Of a DNA stretch of 64,000 nt, positions 24,147-34,093 are shown piece by piece; positions within the stretch are counted from its first letter, which is position 1; each line of letters begins with the position of its first letter. The notes under the pieces were generated by a model. That model was not told the origin of the DNA and ran no database searches. It saw only the letters and a program-made list of their open reading frames with translations. The translations under genes and the position numbers were made by a program. The DNA lies in assembly GCA_946183145.1 (NCBI GenBank), contig CAMGZM010000006.1, positions 1 to 64,000 on the forward strand, read 5' to 3'. The DNA is from an uncultured Fretibacterium sp. (GTDB lineage Bacteria; Synergistota; Synergistia; Synergistales; Aminobacteriaceae).

Positions 24147-27100
24147 TTAAGCCGCAAATCCTCCGCTGCCCCCGTAAACTGCAAAGCTGTTCGCAGGAAG
24201 AACGCCAGACAAAGCAGACAATAATTTTCCGCCGTCAGAATTACAGCCCAGATATACACGGCAAATGTCATCGTCATTTTTCAGCTCAAGTATGACTCTC
24301 TCGTTCCCTCTGCATGAGTTGATGACACGCGCAAAGTCCTTCACGTTCGGAATCTCTCCTGTGATTGAGACCGTCAAATATTTCTGCCCGCGTTCGTCAA
24401 GCTCTTCTGACATTATGATTTTGTCCGGCAATAACTGCCCTCTGTCGTCGAGTCTCCCTTCAACAACAAACGCTGTGCCCGGCGTGATAACGTCTTTGTA
24501 CTCCTGCCACGTTTGCGGGAAAAATACGACATCAATATTTGCTTCTGTGTCCTCAAATTGTACTATGCACATCGTATCGCCCTTCTTGGTTTTCTTGGGC
24601 GTGAATGATGCTGCTATTCCTCCTGCAACGGGTTTAACGTTCTCGCTTTTCCAGTCTTTTATCTCTGAGATTGTGCAGTTTGTGAACGCTGAAAATTTTT
24701 CCTGATACGATTCATACGGATGACCAGACATGTAAAGCCCCGTAACCTGTTTCTCGTAATCAAGCCTCGTATGCTCGTCAAATTCGGGAATCTCCGGCAT
24801 ATCAGGTTCAGCGGTTATTGCTTCATCTTCTACAATATCATCAAACATTGAGATCTGACTCGTTTTCCTTTCGGAGTTGACTTTCTGAATCGCCTCCAAA
24901 AATTTTGGCAGTGCGTTCAACAGAGTTGCGCGGGTCTTTTTGAGTCCGTCAAATGCTCCTGCCTTTATGAGATTCTCAAACACCGTCTTGTTCATGAGAC
25001 TCATATCTACACGCTTCATGAAGTCCCACAAAGATACAAATTTTCCGTTAGTGTTGCGTTCTTTCACGATCATCTCTATTGTGTTATGTCCCATTCGGGC
25101 GACTGCACCGAGTCCGAAACGTATAACCTTTCCGACTGGCGTAAAGTTTTCTGTTGACGTGTTAATATCCGGCGGCAATACCTCAATCCCTGAATGCCTC
25201 ACTTCAAGAACGTAATGACCAAGAACATCCCTTTTTGCTTTCATCTGGCTTGTGAGATATGCGGCCATGAACTCAACCGGGAAATTTGCCTTGAGCCACG
25301 CTGTATCGTATGAGATTAGCGCATAAGCGGCGCTGTGAGACTTGTTGAAGCCGTAACCCGCAAACTTTTCTATGTTGTCGAAAATTGATGACGCTGTATT
25401 AGGGTCAATTCCTTTTTCCTTTGCGCCCGACAAAAATTTTTCCCTTTGAGCCTGCATAACCTCAACTTTCTTTTTGCCCATTGCACGCCGCAACAGGTCA
25501 GCTTCTCCCAATGTATAGCCCGCCAGAACTGAAGCGCACTGCATAACTTGCTCCTGATAGAGAATGACTCCGTAAGTCTCACGCAATGTATCTTTGAGCA
25601 ATGAATGAGGGTAAGCGGGTTCTGCTCTTCCGTGCTTGCAGTTGATGTACTGATCGACCATGCCGGACTCTAAAGGGCCGGGACGATACATAGCCAGCGC
25701 CGCAACAAGATCCTCAAAGCGGTCAATCTTCAGCTTCCGCAGCATAGCTCGTATACCGTCGGACTCAAGCTGAAATACTCCCATTGTGTCAGCTTCCTGC
25801 AAAATCTTGAACGTTTTTTCATCATTCACTTCATCGTTCACTTTGTTCATGTCGGGGACTTTTTTCCCGTTGCCCTTGATGTTTGCTAGTGCTTCCTCAA
25901 TTATTGAGAGTGTAGAGAGTCCAAGAAAATCCATCTTGACGAGTCCGAGTTTCTCTACAGGCTCCATAGTGAATTGTGTTACTACCTGATCCGTATTGCC
26001 TTCACCGAGCCTTTTCACCGGCACAATGTCAGTAATAGGAACGGGAGAAATTACGACTCCTGCGGCGTGCTGTGAAGTATGCCGTGCGAGTCCCTCAATG
26101 TTCTTTGCTTTGTCGATAATGTTTCGCGTAACGGGGTCATCATCATATTTCTGTTTCAATTCTGGCGTGTCATCTATTGCCTGCGATAAACTTTTGCACA
26201 TGGCCGGGATGAGTTTCGCTGTATTGTCCATGATTGAGTAGTCCATGCCTAAAGCGCGTCCCACATCTTTCACGGATTGTCGTCCCTTCATGCGCCCGAA
26301 CGTGATAATTTGCGCTACATGATCGCTTCCGTAACGGTCAGAAATATATTTCAGTAATTCATCGCGTCCCTTGTCGGAAACATCGGTATCAATATCAGGC
26401 ATTGAGATTCTCTCAGGATTCAAGAAACGCTCAAAGAGGAGATTATATTTCAGCGGGTCAAGCTCCGTAATTCTCAGAGACCACGCAACGAGACTCCCCG
26501 CCGCAGAGCCTCGCCCCGGCCCTATGGGGATATTACGAGATTTCGCGGCCTTGATTATTCCCGAAACAATGAGGAAGTAATCAGCAAATCCCATCTGCTT
26601 AATGACTCCTAACTCATATTCGAGTCGTTTTGCGTAATCCTCTGGAATCTCGCTACCTCTTGCGTCAAATCGTGCTTTGAGTCCCTCGCGTGCTTTTGCG
26701 CATAAATCATCGTCCGCCGTCATTCCCTCCTGAATGTCGAGGTGCGGAAGAAGATATTTCTTGTGTTCGGGGATAAGTGTTACGTTGCAGCGTTCAGCAA
26801 TTTCGACCGTGTTTGTGAGCGCGTCAGGGACTTCATCACCAAATTTGTCGTACATCTCATCGGGAGTCATCAAGTAGAACTCGTTGCGGTCAAATCCGAA
26901 TGCGTCATCATTATCTGCGTCCGCGTGAGTGTTGATTCGCAGCAAAATTTTGTGCCAGTCAAAATCCTCGCGGTTAAGGTAATGTGAGTCGCAAGTCGCT
27001 ATTAACGGAATGCCTGTAGAGCGTGAAATCTCTATTATCGCTTTGTTGACTCTCTGCTGTTCGTCTAAAGTGTTGGGCATGATCTCAAGGAAGAAATTAT

Positions 27101-27599
27101 CACGTCCCATAACACTGCGGTAATATTCAGCGAGTTCGGTTGCGGCTTGTATGTTGCCTGAAAGAATCATCTGCGGGATTTCGCCTGCGAGACATGCGGA
27201 GCTTGCTATTATTCCCTCGTGGTATTGCTCTAAGAGTCCGTGTTCGATCCGGGGCTTGTAGTAAAAACCCTGAGTATTTGCGATTGAGATTAACTTCATG
27301 AGGTTGTGCCAGCCCGTATCATTTTCGGCGAGAAGTATTAAGTGATTGGCGCGTTTTGAGTCTCGTGATGCGATTCCTTTCGGGGCGACGTAAGTCTCAC
27401 AGCCGAGAATAGGTTTCACGCCTCGCGCTTTGCAGTTCTCGTAAAACTCTACAGCGCCGTACATTACTCCGTGATCCGTCATTGCTACTGCTTTGTTGTC
27501 CCAGCCTGAAACTTTTTCGGCGAGATTCTTTGTGCGTATTGCTCCGTCAAGCAAACTGTATTCTGTGTGAACATGAAGGTGTACAAAATCTTTGCTCAT
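24147..27599 (-). CDS. dnaE: DNA polymerase III alpha subunit
   Basis: Replicative polymerase, 1150 residues. N-terminal PHP domain (VHLHVHTEYSLLDGA, residues 6-20), then the C-family palm with GPGRGSAAGSLV and the catalytic PDIDTDVSDKGRDE (about 405-418), the YQEQVM segment near 690, helix-hairpin-helix FGLGAVARMG, and a C-terminal OB-fold (ITGEIPNVKDF region). The clamp-binding region is not obvious by eye. SD AAAGGAGC precedes ATG. It is 11 nt downstream of dnaX, forming a DUF5714-dnaX-dnaE operon. Confidence 0.96.
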   Translation of the reverse strand: MSKDFVHLHVHTEYSLLDGAIRTKNLAEKVSGWDNKAVAMTDHGVMYGAVEFYENCKARGVKPILGCETYVAPKGIASRDSKRANHLILLAENDTGWHNLMKLISIANTQGFYYKPRIEHGLLEQYHEGIIASSACLAGEIPQMILSGNIQAATELAEYYRSVMGRDNFFLEIMPNTLDEQQRVNKAIIEISRSTGIPLIATCDSHYLNREDFDWHKILLRINTHADADNDDAFGFDRNEFYLMTPDEMYDKFGDEVPDALTNTVEIAERCNVTLIPEHKKYLLPHLDIQEGMTADDDLCAKAREGLKARFDARGSEIPEDYAKRLEYELGVIKQMGFADYFLIVSGIIKAAKSRNIPIGPGRGSAAGSLVAWSLRITELDPLKYNLLFERFLNPERISMPDIDTDVSDKGRDELLKYISDRYGSDHVAQIITFGRMKGRQSVKDVGRALGMDYSIMDNTAKLIPAMCKSLSQAIDDTPELKQKYDDDPVTRNIIDKAKNIEGLARHTSQHAAGVVISPVPITDIVPVKRLGEGNTDQVVTQFTMEPVEKLGLVKMDFLGLSTLSIIEEALANIKGNGKKVPDMNKVNDEVNDEKTFKILQEADTMGVFQLESDGIRAMLRKLKIDRFEDLVAALAMYRPGPLESGMVDQYINCKHGRAEPAYPHSLLKDTLRETYGVILYQEQVMQCASVLAGYTLGEADLLRRAMGKKKVEVMQAQREKFLSGAKEKGIDPNTASSIFDNIEKFAGYGFNKSHSAAYALISYDTAWLKANFPVEFMAAYLTSQMKAKRDVLGHYVLEVRHSGIEVLPPDINTSTENFTPVGKVIRFGLGAVARMGHNTIEMIVKERNTNGKFVSLWDFMKRVDMSLMNKTVFENLIKAGAFDGLKKTRATLLNALPKFLEAIQKVNSERKTSQISMFDDIVEDEAITAEPDMPEIPEFDEHTRLDYEKQVTGLYMSGHPYESYQEKFSAFTNCTISEIKDWKSENVKPVAGGIAASFTPKKTKKGDTMCIVQFEDTEANIDVVFFPQTWQEYKDVITPGTAFVVEGRLDDRGQLLPDKIIMSEELDERGQKYLTVSITGEIPNVKDFARVINSCRGNERVILELKNDDDICRVYLGCNSDGGKLLSALSGVLPANSFAVYGGSGGFAA

Positions 27600-27610
27600 A
27601 TTATGCTCCT

Positions 27611-29356
27611 TTAGTCGTCATCTTCCGGCGATAATTCCTGCGTATCTTCCGTATCATTCTCAGACTCTCCGCTCTCTTTGCGCTTCGTCAAAATCACTTC
27701 AGGACTGAATCCCAGACTCCTTAACTTGCTGACTATGTCCCCAAATGCTGAAGGCGTTTGCTTTGCCGGCTGTGATTCTGACGCGGCCATGATGTTTTGT
27801 GCGTGTGATTCTTCAGCGGGAGTCTCATCAGAAATATTCTCTGTCTTCTTGGCTCGTGAAATTTTCTTCAAAGGCTCAGGAGTAACCGCAATATTTTCCG
27901 GGCAGATATATTCACTCAGTCCGAAACGCAGAATCACATTCCCGTAATCCGCAAACATTCTGGCTAATTCTATTGATGTGCGTTCCTGAGTTAATACCCC
28001 GTAGCAATAACGGTGAGTCATATCAAGCACTAAATCATTTCCCCGCGCGTAAATTTTCGCGTCAAGAACAGCGCAGTAAACCGTAAAATTTTTCTCATGC
28101 ACTGTTTCAAGCACTTTTGCTCTTAATTCGGGGTCTTCAGGCTGTGAAGGCATAACAGGAGCGGGCGTTACGGGTTCGGGGGACTCGGCTTTTGACTCAG
28201 TTTTTGACTCAGTTTCTGCTGACGGGGGAATTTTTGCAGGTGAAATTATCGGTGATGACTCGCGTTTAATGACGGGCGTATCATCTTCACGCTCTAAACT
28301 AAGCATGAACATTCCCAGAAGTATATCTGTCTTCATTCCGATCCGGGCTTCGGTCAAAATTTTCAGTATAGACTTCAAGAGGCGGTGAAGTTCTTCCGGC
28401 TTCCATTTTAACGACTCATCAAGAAGAAACTTTTTCTCAGGCTCAGAAACATCGAGAGAGTCAGAAATATTTTTCCATTTTGAGACGAGCCACAAATCAC
28501 GCACGAGGGAAAATAATTCCTCAAAGACTCTCACGCTTGAAGCTCCCGCGCTGAAAATATTTTTGAGTCCCGCGTAAGCCTCTTCAGGATTCTCACGCAG
28601 TCCCGAAATGAATCTCTCAAACGATGAACGGCTCCCAGCTCCGAAAACTGACTCAACGTTCGCGAGTGTTACATCTCCTGACGCTGAAACCTGCTCAAGA
28701 AGCGATAATGCGTCCCTCAATGCCCCGTCAGCCTGCCGAGAAATTTCCCGCAGTGCTTCAGGCTCAAACGTTATCCCCTCATTCTGACAGACATACTCAA
28801 GCCGTGAGAATATATCATCAGGCGTTATGCTGTGAAAGGGAATGTGCTGGCATCGTGAGCGGATTGTTACGGGGACTTTGTGAGGCTCTGTCGTGGCCAT
28901 GATGAAAATTACGTGTTCGGGAGGCTCCTCAAGAGTCTTCAAAAGCGCGTTGAATGCTCCCTGAGATAACATGTGAACTTCATCAATGATATATATCTTG
29001 TAGCGTGAGTTGAACGGCGCAAGAGTTACATTTTCCTTGAGGCCGCGTATGCTGTCTACACCGTTGTTTGATGCTCCGTCAATCTCTATAACGTCAAGGG
29101 AATCGCCCGCTGTAATTTCCGTACAGTTACGGCATTTTCCGCAGGGTTCAAAGCCTTGCGGGTCTTCACAGTTTATAGCTTTTGCGAAGATTCTTGCGGC
29201 TGAAGTTTTCCCGCATCCCCGCGAGCCTGAGAATAAATACGCATGGCCGACTCTGTTCTTTGCGATTGAGTTTGTGAGGACGCTTACGGCTGCCGACTGT
29301 CCGATAATCCCGGCGAAATTCTGAGGGCGGTATTTGCGGTAAAGTGATACGCTCAT
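27611..29356 (-). CDS. dnaX: DNA polymerase III clamp loader subunit tau/gamma
   Basis: AAA+ ATPase that opens the DnaN ring and loads it on DNA. The 581-residue protein begins with SLYRKYRPQNFAGIIGQ, has Walker A GSRGCGKTSA (about residues 44-53), the four-cysteine zinc site from CEDPQGFEPC to CRNC, DEVHML, and the SRC sensor (TIRSRCQHIPF). After about residue 365 the sequence is Pro/Ser/Glu-rich linker and a poorly conserved tail. No A-rich slippery site for a gamma frameshift product is evident. The ATG overlaps the upstream stop by 4 nt. Confidence 0.95.
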   Translation of the reverse strand: MSVSLYRKYRPQNFAGIIGQSAAVSVLTNSIAKNRVGHAYLFSGSRGCGKTSAARIFAKAINCEDPQGFEPCGKCRNCTEITAGDSLDVIEIDGASNNGVDSIRGLKENVTLAPFNSRYKIYIIDEVHMLSQGAFNALLKTLEEPPEHVIFIMATTEPHKVPVTIRSRCQHIPFHSITPDDIFSRLEYVCQNEGITFEPEALREISRQADGALRDALSLLEQVSASGDVTLANVESVFGAGSRSSFERFISGLRENPEEAYAGLKNIFSAGASSVRVFEELFSLVRDLWLVSKWKNISDSLDVSEPEKKFLLDESLKWKPEELHRLLKSILKILTEARIGMKTDILLGMFMLSLEREDDTPVIKRESSPIISPAKIPPSAETESKTESKAESPEPVTPAPVMPSQPEDPELRAKVLETVHEKNFTVYCAVLDAKIYARGNDLVLDMTHRYCYGVLTQERTSIELARMFADYGNVILRFGLSEYICPENIAVTPEPLKKISRAKKTENISDETPAEESHAQNIMAASESQPAKQTPSAFGDIVSKLRSLGFSPEVILTKRKESGESENDTEDTQELSPEDDD

Positions 29357-30039
29357 GATTTACGGAAAGGGCAGCGAGTCCCTATGCACTGATTGTTACG
29401 GGGGAAATATCTGCACACAACATCACTCTTCAGCATCCCGACTCCGAAATTTTCGCGCACAAAGTCAACCGCCGCCGAAACTGCGAGGAATGAGTCTCTC
29501 TTGCAGCAGCGGGGGCCGCCGATTGTCCCGATGTCATGAAGAGCTTTTGCCGTCATCAAGTGCGATAACCTGAAAGGCTCAACGCTGAGAGGATCTCCGC
29601 CCGTGATGATTGAGATGAATATTCCTGTGCTTATTCCCGCGCCGCAAGCACCCCAATAACCGCACGAACCTCCGGGAACTTCTTTTCCCCGGCTAATCAT
29701 TTCAGCGAGTGAGTCAGCGAGGCTGATATTTCCTCCTGCGTTCCTGTATGCTGTGAGCAATGCCGCTCCCGTCATAACGTGATGTTCAGGGCCGTGCATG
29801 TGGCAGAAAGGAAGCGACATCATTTCACCGAGAACCTCAAAGGGATTCGCCGATGATGATTTGAGACATACATTCATGATTGAGTCGAGTCCGGCCATGT
29901 GGCATTCATTGCAGACGTAATGACCCTGCGAGCATTGAGTCCGGCTTTCTTCCTTCTTGTGGCAGATTGAACACTCCATAATCCCGGCGCGTTCGCAATA
30001 CACAAGAGGGCTGCTGCAAATCAAACATTCTTCACTCAT
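29353..30039 (-). CDS. Cysteine-rich DUF5714-like protein
   Basis: A 228-residue protein I associate tentatively with DUF5714. The N-terminal 60 residues carry CxxC-type pairs (CLICSSPLVYC, CSICHKK, CSQGHYVCNECH) suggesting one or two zinc or iron-sulfur sites. The remainder has PFCHMHGPEHH, GGSCGYWGACGAGISTGI and GGPRCCKRDS, ending RYFPRNNQCIGTRC. The many Cys and His suggest a metal or redox role; no activity is assigned. ATG 30039 is preferred over ATG 30045 because AAAGGG is about 9 nt away. First gene of the dnaX-dnaE operon. Confidence 0.65.
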   Translation of the reverse strand: MSEECLICSSPLVYCERAGIMECSICHKKEESRTQCSQGHYVCNECHMAGLDSIMNVCLKSSSANPFEVLGEMMSLPFCHMHGPEHHVMTGAALLTAYRNAGGNISLADSLAEMISRGKEVPGGSCGYWGACGAGISTGIFISIITGGDPLSVEPFRLSHLMTAKALHDIGTIGGPRCCKRDSFLAVSAAVDFVRENFGVGMLKSDVVCRYFPRNNQCIGTRCPFRKS

Positions 30040-30169
30040 ACGCATTAACCCTTTCTCAAAATTGTTATGGATATTTTCATTGTAACTTTAGCACATTAAA
30101 CGCAAAATTATTTCTGTGTGTTAGAATTTCACAATATTCACATTTTCACGCAAAGGAGCATTTCACATT

Positions 30170-30598
30170 ATGCCTATGCAGATAGGACTTGACGAATTAC
30201 TAGGAATGTTGGTATCACGCGTTGAAGATCTTGCTGTTGACAGTGAGAATCAGAAGAGCCGCTTCAATGTTATGTTCAGAATGTTATACCGCAAGGGACT
30301 CTTCAATGAAAATGACGCTCTTGAAGCAATACGCGAGGAGAACAAAATCCTTCTTGAGCTCGGAATGATTAAAGCAATGCCCGATGAAAAGACTCTCAAA
30401 GCAGCGGCTGATAATCTCATGTTGTGGATTAAGGGCGACGCTAAAGAGATTAAACGCTCAATCGAGGAATTGCAGAAACGTCTTCAGGAAGCAGCCGAAA
30501 AACAGAACAAGCCGCATATAGAGACCGCCCCTGCAGGAGTGCTTAACGAACTGGACAGAATCGGAGCGAATAATCCGGGAAAGAAACTCATACTCTAA
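30170..30598 (+). CDS. Conserved small coiled-coil protein of unknown function
   Basis: A 142-residue soluble, charged, mainly helical protein. Residues 1-70 look like a helical domain (GLDELLGMLVSRVEDLAVD, FRMLYRKGLFNENDALEA); residues 85-115 form a probable coiled coil (KEIKRSIEELQKRLQEAAEK). SD AAAGGAG lies about 10 nt upstream of ATG. I do not recognise the family. It is 4 nt upstream of the sugar dehydratase gene and likely co-transcribed with it. A weak ACGCAA and TAGAAT pair (30100-30127) may be its promoter. Confidence 0.7.
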   Translation: MPMQIGLDELLGMLVSRVEDLAVDSENQKSRFNVMFRMLYRKGLFNENDALEAIREENKILLELGMIKAMPDEKTLKAAADNLMLWIKGDAKEIKRSIEELQKRLQEAAEKQNKPHIETAPAGVLNELDRIGANNPGKKLIL

Positions 30599-30602
30599 AG
30601 AC

Positions 30603-32438
30603 ATGGACTCATTAAAAGACTCGTGGCGCAAAGCTTCAGGACACGGATTAATTGTAGCGGCTCTTGATTTCGTTCTTCTCGCTGTTTCTGTGTACATCGG
30701 TTACGCAATAAGACTCGGAATCATAATGCCGAGCCACATTTATGACTGCATAAGATCCGCCCTGCTTCTTCCTTCTGTGTGTGTCGCTATGTTGTGGATG
30801 GTTGGACAGTACAAAGTGATATGGTTTCACGCAGGCACAGAAGATTATATGTATTTCTTATGGGCGTATGTAGTCTCAGTATCAGCTTTCACTCTCATCA
30901 ACGGCATCACACAATTCGCAGTATTTCCCCGAATATCATTAACAATATCATTCTTGACAGGGTTATTCCTTTGCGGAGGATTGCGATTTTCATGGCCGAT
31001 GATGAAATCGATTCATGTCCGCCCTAACTCTGAGATAAAACGCGCGCTCATAGTCGGAGCAGGTGAAGCGGGCTCATTGCTTGCGCGTGATTTGATGAGG
31101 GGAGACTCTGAGATTTACCCTGTCGGATTCGTTGACGATGATTCTACGAAGGCGGGACATCAGATTTCAGGGCTGCAAATTTTCGGGAAAACTTCAGACT
31201 TGCGCGAGATCGTAAAACGTGAGGAAATAAAAATAGTGCTGATTGCTATACCGTCAGTAAGCGGAAGAAAGAAGCGCGAAATTTACGAGATGTTAGCCCC
31301 TCTTAATGTGAAAGTGAGAATACTTCCGAGCTTGAGGGAATTAGCCGGGGGAAAAGTCTCAGTCTCAGGATTACGGCAGGTGAAACTTGAGGATCTTCTA
31401 GGCCGCGAACCAGTGAGAATAAATCTTGAGTCCTCAATGAACTACGTTAGGGGAAAACGCGTGCTCATAACAGGCGCAGGAGGCTCAATCGGAAGCGAAA
31501 TCGTGAGGCAGGTAATCCATAATGAGCCGTCAGAAGTTATTGCGCTGGGTCATGGCGAGCAGTCTATATATCTTCTGATGGAGTCGCTTAACCGTGAGGG
31601 CGTGAAAATTCCCGTTCATCCCGTAATCGCTGATGTTGCTGACGAGATAGCAATATCAAATCTTTTCGCAAAGCACAAGCCGCAGGTAGTCTTTCACGCC
31701 GCCGCACACAAGCACGTTCCCTTGATGGAGTTCGCGCCCCGCGAGGCAATGAGGGTTAATGACTTGGGTACACGAACAATCGCAAAATCCGCCGGAAAAT
31801 TCAACGCTGAACGTATGGTCATGATTTCGACGGACAAAGCCGTAAACCCTTCCAGCATTATGGGAGCGACAAAACGACTCGCCGAGAAAATTCTCGAACG
31901 TGAGCAGAGGAATTATCCAGAGACAAAATATATGGCCGTTCGTTTCGGAAATGTTTTAGGGAGCCGGGGAAGCGTCATACCCAAGTTTGAGCAGCAAATA
32001 GCATCAGGAGGCCCGGTAACTGTAACTCATCCCGACATGAAGCGGTACTTTATGCTTATCCCTGAAGCTGTGAGCTTAGTGATTCAGGCGGGCGCGTTAG
32101 GTCATGGCGGAGAATTGTTTGTGCTTGACATGGGCGAGCCTGTAGTGATTCGTGAGATGGCTGAATTGCTGATACGTCTTTGCGGCTATGAACCCTACAA
32201 GGACATTCAGATTACGTATACGGGGATAAGGCCGGGCGAAAAGTTGTATGAGGAACTATTTTACGATGAAAACTCGGTGAACGGGACTCTTCATCCGAAA
32301 ATTTTTGTCAGCAAAATAAAAATGGGAGACCCTTCACACGATACTGACATTGACACGAACCTTGAATACGCGCTCCGTTATCCCGACGAAGCATTGAGCA
32401 TCCTGAAAAAATTAGTCCCTGAATTTACGCACGAATAA
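30603..32438 (+). CDS. Membrane nucleotide-sugar 4,6-dehydratase (PglF/WbpM/CapD type)
   Basis: A 611-residue protein of the family that converts UDP-GlcNAc to UDP-4-keto-6-deoxy-GlcNAc, first step towards bacillosamine, QuiNAc or FucNAc. Four N-terminal membrane helices (about residues 17-110) precede a CoA-binding-like Rossmann domain (ALIVGAGEAGSLLARDL, near 148) and the SDR domain (VLITGAGGSIGSEIVRQV near 285). The catalytic STDKAVNPSSIMGATK carries the Thr-Asp-Lys triad of the membrane-bound class. It ends at a terminator. It fits with the GT2, pyruvyl transferase-like, galU and ugd genes in supplying surface glycans. Confidence 0.9.
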   Translation: MDSLKDSWRKASGHGLIVAALDFVLLAVSVYIGYAIRLGIIMPSHIYDCIRSALLLPSVCVAMLWMVGQYKVIWFHAGTEDYMYFLWAYVVSVSAFTLINGITQFAVFPRISLTISFLTGLFLCGGLRFSWPMMKSIHVRPNSEIKRALIVGAGEAGSLLARDLMRGDSEIYPVGFVDDDSTKAGHQISGLQIFGKTSDLREIVKREEIKIVLIAIPSVSGRKKREIYEMLAPLNVKVRILPSLRELAGGKVSVSGLRQVKLEDLLGREPVRINLESSMNYVRGKRVLITGAGGSIGSEIVRQVIHNEPSEVIALGHGEQSIYLLMESLNREGVKIPVHPVIADVADEIAISNLFAKHKPQVVFHAAAHKHVPLMEFAPREAMRVNDLGTRTIAKSAGKFNAERMVMISTDKAVNPSSIMGATKRLAEKILEREQRNYPETKYMAVRFGNVLGSRGSVIPKFEQQIASGGPVTVTHPDMKRYFMLIPEAVSLVIQAGALGHGGELFVLDMGEPVVIREMAELLIRLCGYEPYKDIQITYTGIRPGEKLYEELFYDENSVNGTLHPKIFVSKIKMGDPSHDTDIDTNLEYALRYPDEALSILKKLVPEFTHE

Positions 32439-32445
32439 CAGAAAT

Positions 32446-32480
32446 CCCCCCTGCCATTCACGACAAGGGGGAAATTTTTA
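32446..32480. terminator. Bidirectional terminator between dehydratase and pgsA
   Basis: CCCCCCT (32446-32452) pairs with AAGGGGG (32465-32471), followed by AAATTTTTAT on the plus strand. The two flanking genes converge on it. Confidence 0.8.
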
Positions 32481-32486
32481 TCCCTT

Positions 32487-33047
32487 TTATCCTGTGATAA
32501 TTCTGCTTCCCGCTATGAGGTAATCCATTCCGCTCCAGACCGTGAGAATCATTGCAATCCACATCAGAATCATTCCGCCGGGGATATTCAGTATCAGCAT
32601 GATTAACGCGATAATCTGGCATACTGTCTTCAGCTTCCCGCCTTTTGACGCGGCAATCACAACACCTTCAGCAGCAGCGACGAGACGCAGCCCCGTAACA
32701 ATAAATTCACGCGTGATTATCACCATCACAATCCACGCAGGAAGGCGGCCAAGCTCAATTAACGCAAGCATAGCCGCAATAACAAGCACTTTGTCAGCAA
32801 GAGGATCTATGAATTTCCCCAGTGTCGTAACAAGTTTGTACTTCCTCGCTATATAGCCGTCAAAAGCATCCGTGATTGACGCAACTATGAACACCGCCGC
32901 AGCTAATACATCTCCCCAGCTAACATCAGGAAGACCCGAAATTACAGGGGTATGTATTCTCAGTGAGAGAAAAAGCAGCACTAACGGCGCGAGAAATACA
33001 CGTATAAGGCTCAATGTGTTAGGAACGTTGAAGATTTTTGACTTCAT
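32487..33047 (-). CDS. pgsA: CDP-diacylglycerol-glycerol-3-phosphate 3-phosphatidyltransferase
   Basis: Makes phosphatidylglycerol phosphate from CDP-diacylglycerol in the inner membrane. The 186-residue protein has about five membrane helices and the CDP-alcohol phosphotransferase signature DAFDGYIARKYK through TLGKFIDPLADK (DG..AR..G..D..D). ATG 33047 is chosen; the in-frame GTG at 33059 lies inside the SD GGAGGTG. It follows the dnaJ-like gene by 42 nt in the same direction. Confidence 0.92.
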   Translation of the reverse strand: MKSKIFNVPNTLSLIRVFLAPLVLLFLSLRIHTPVISGLPDVSWGDVLAAAVFIVASITDAFDGYIARKYKLVTTLGKFIDPLADKVLVIAAMLALIELGRLPAWIVMVIITREFIVTGLRLVAAAEGVVIAASKGGKLKTVCQIIALIMLILNIPGGMILMWIAMILTVWSGMDYLIAGSRIITG

Positions 33048-33089
33048 AACTATTATCACCTCCGGGAGTTGAGGAAAATTATAGCCTCT

Positions 33090-33965
33090 TTAGCCTTCAT
33101 TCGCTATTTTCTGCCACAATTCTTTTTGCTTTGCGTTAAGATGGCGGGGAATTTCTATTCTCACTCTCACAAATAAATCTCCGTTCGTCCCGTCGCGTTT
33201 TGGCATTCCTTTTCCGCGCAGTCTCAGCTTCTGGCCGTCCTGAATCCCCGGAGGCATCTTCACAGAAACTTCACCCGCAAGAGTCTCAACCGTCAAATCT
33301 TTTCCGAGTACTGCATCATAAACAGGCACTTTCATTTCACGTGTCAGATCGTAGCCGTTAAGCTCGTAAACTGAGTCAGCCGCGATATGTATTGTTAGGT
33401 ACAAATCTCCTCCCTTTTCTGATTTCCCGCGTAATTTCAGCTCTGTTCCTTCCGTTATTCCTTTTGGGATATTCACGCTTTGTGTTTTTCCGCCGATTCT
33501 CATGCTGAATTTTCCGCCCCTGAATGCGTCTTGAAGCGTTAATGTTATGTCCGCTCTGCTGTCTCTTGACATGGGATGATGATACGATGACGATGAACCG
33601 CCGAATATGTCGCCGAAATTCCCGAATCCCCCAGCGTTTCCGAATAACGTCTGGAAGAAGTCGCTGAAATTCCCCCCGCCAAAATCTACATGCTGATAAT
33701 TTCCTGATGAACCCCAGCCCGGAGGGGGCGTGAAATCCTGCCCCTGCTGCCAGTTCATTCCGAGTGTGTCATACTTTGCGCGTTTTTCGGAGTCCTTCAG
33801 AACTTCATACGCTTCATTAATCTCCTTGTATTTTTCTTCCGCGCCCGGCTCTTTGTTCACATCGGGGTGATATTGCTTTGCTAGTTTTCTGTAAGCCTTC
33901 TTGATTTCGTCTGTCTTTGCGTCCCGTGATACTCCCAGAATTTTATAGTAGTCTTTGTACTGCAT
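33090..33965 (-). CDS. DnaJ-class co-chaperone without zinc finger (CbpA type)
   Basis: A 291-residue Hsp40 that would stimulate DnaK ATPase. J domain at residues 1-70 with HPD at 33-35 ([11 protein letters not shown]), a Gly/Phe-rich linker (about 90-130: [17 protein letters not shown]), then the two C-terminal peptide-binding domains ([36 protein letters not shown]). There are no CXXCXGXG repeats, so it is CbpA-like rather than canonical DnaJ. No CIRCE operator was found upstream; a housekeeping-type promoter is at 34006-34033. Confidence 0.9.
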   Translation of the reverse strand: MQYKDYYKILGVSRDAKTDEIKKAYRKLAKQYHPDVNKEPGAEEKYKEINEAYEVLKDSEKRAKYDTLGMNWQQGQDFTPPPGWGSSGNYQHVDFGGGNFSDFFQTLFGNAGGFGNFGDIFGGSSSSYHHPMSRDSRADITLTLQDAFRGGKFSMRIGGKTQSVNIPKGITEGTELKLRGKSEKGGDLYLTIHIAADSVYELNGYDLTREMKVPVYDAVLGKDLTVETLAGEVSVKMPPGIQDGQKLRLRGKGMPKRDGTNGDLFVRVRIEIPRHLNAKQKELWQKIANEG

Positions 33966-34005
33966 ACATTAATTCACTTCTTCCGTTTTTATTTTTCGCT
34001 GACTA

Positions 34006-34033
34006 ATTTTAACCTTGAGTTTATATTTTGCAA
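34006..34033 (-). promoter_or_regulatory. Promoter of the cbpA-like and pgsA genes
   Basis: Minus strand -35 TTGCAA (34033-34028), 16-nt spacer, -10 TAAAAT (34011-34006). The same hexamers and spacing occur before tRNA-Leu, and nearly the same before HU. Confidence 0.7.
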
Positions 34034-34043
34034 CACTCAAAAC

Positions 34044-34072
34044 AAAAAGAGCCTCCCATTTCTGAGAAGCTC
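34044..34072 (-). terminator. Terminator of the surface-protein operon
   Basis: Minus strand GAGCTTCTC (34072-34064) pairs fully, allowing G-U, with GGGAGGCTC (34057-34049), then TTTTTG. It lies 21 nt past the stop of the 1605-residue gene. Confidence 0.8.
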
Positions 34073-34093
34073 CGTTTGAGATTTGCTGTGATT

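Noticed and set aside
27611-29356. Programmed frameshift in dnaX producing a gamma-like product
   Set aside because: No A-rich slippery heptamer with an adjacent hairpin was seen.
33966-34093. CIRCE heat-shock operator before the cbpA-like gene
   Set aside because: No TTAGCACTC-N9-GAGTGCTAA inverted repeat is present.
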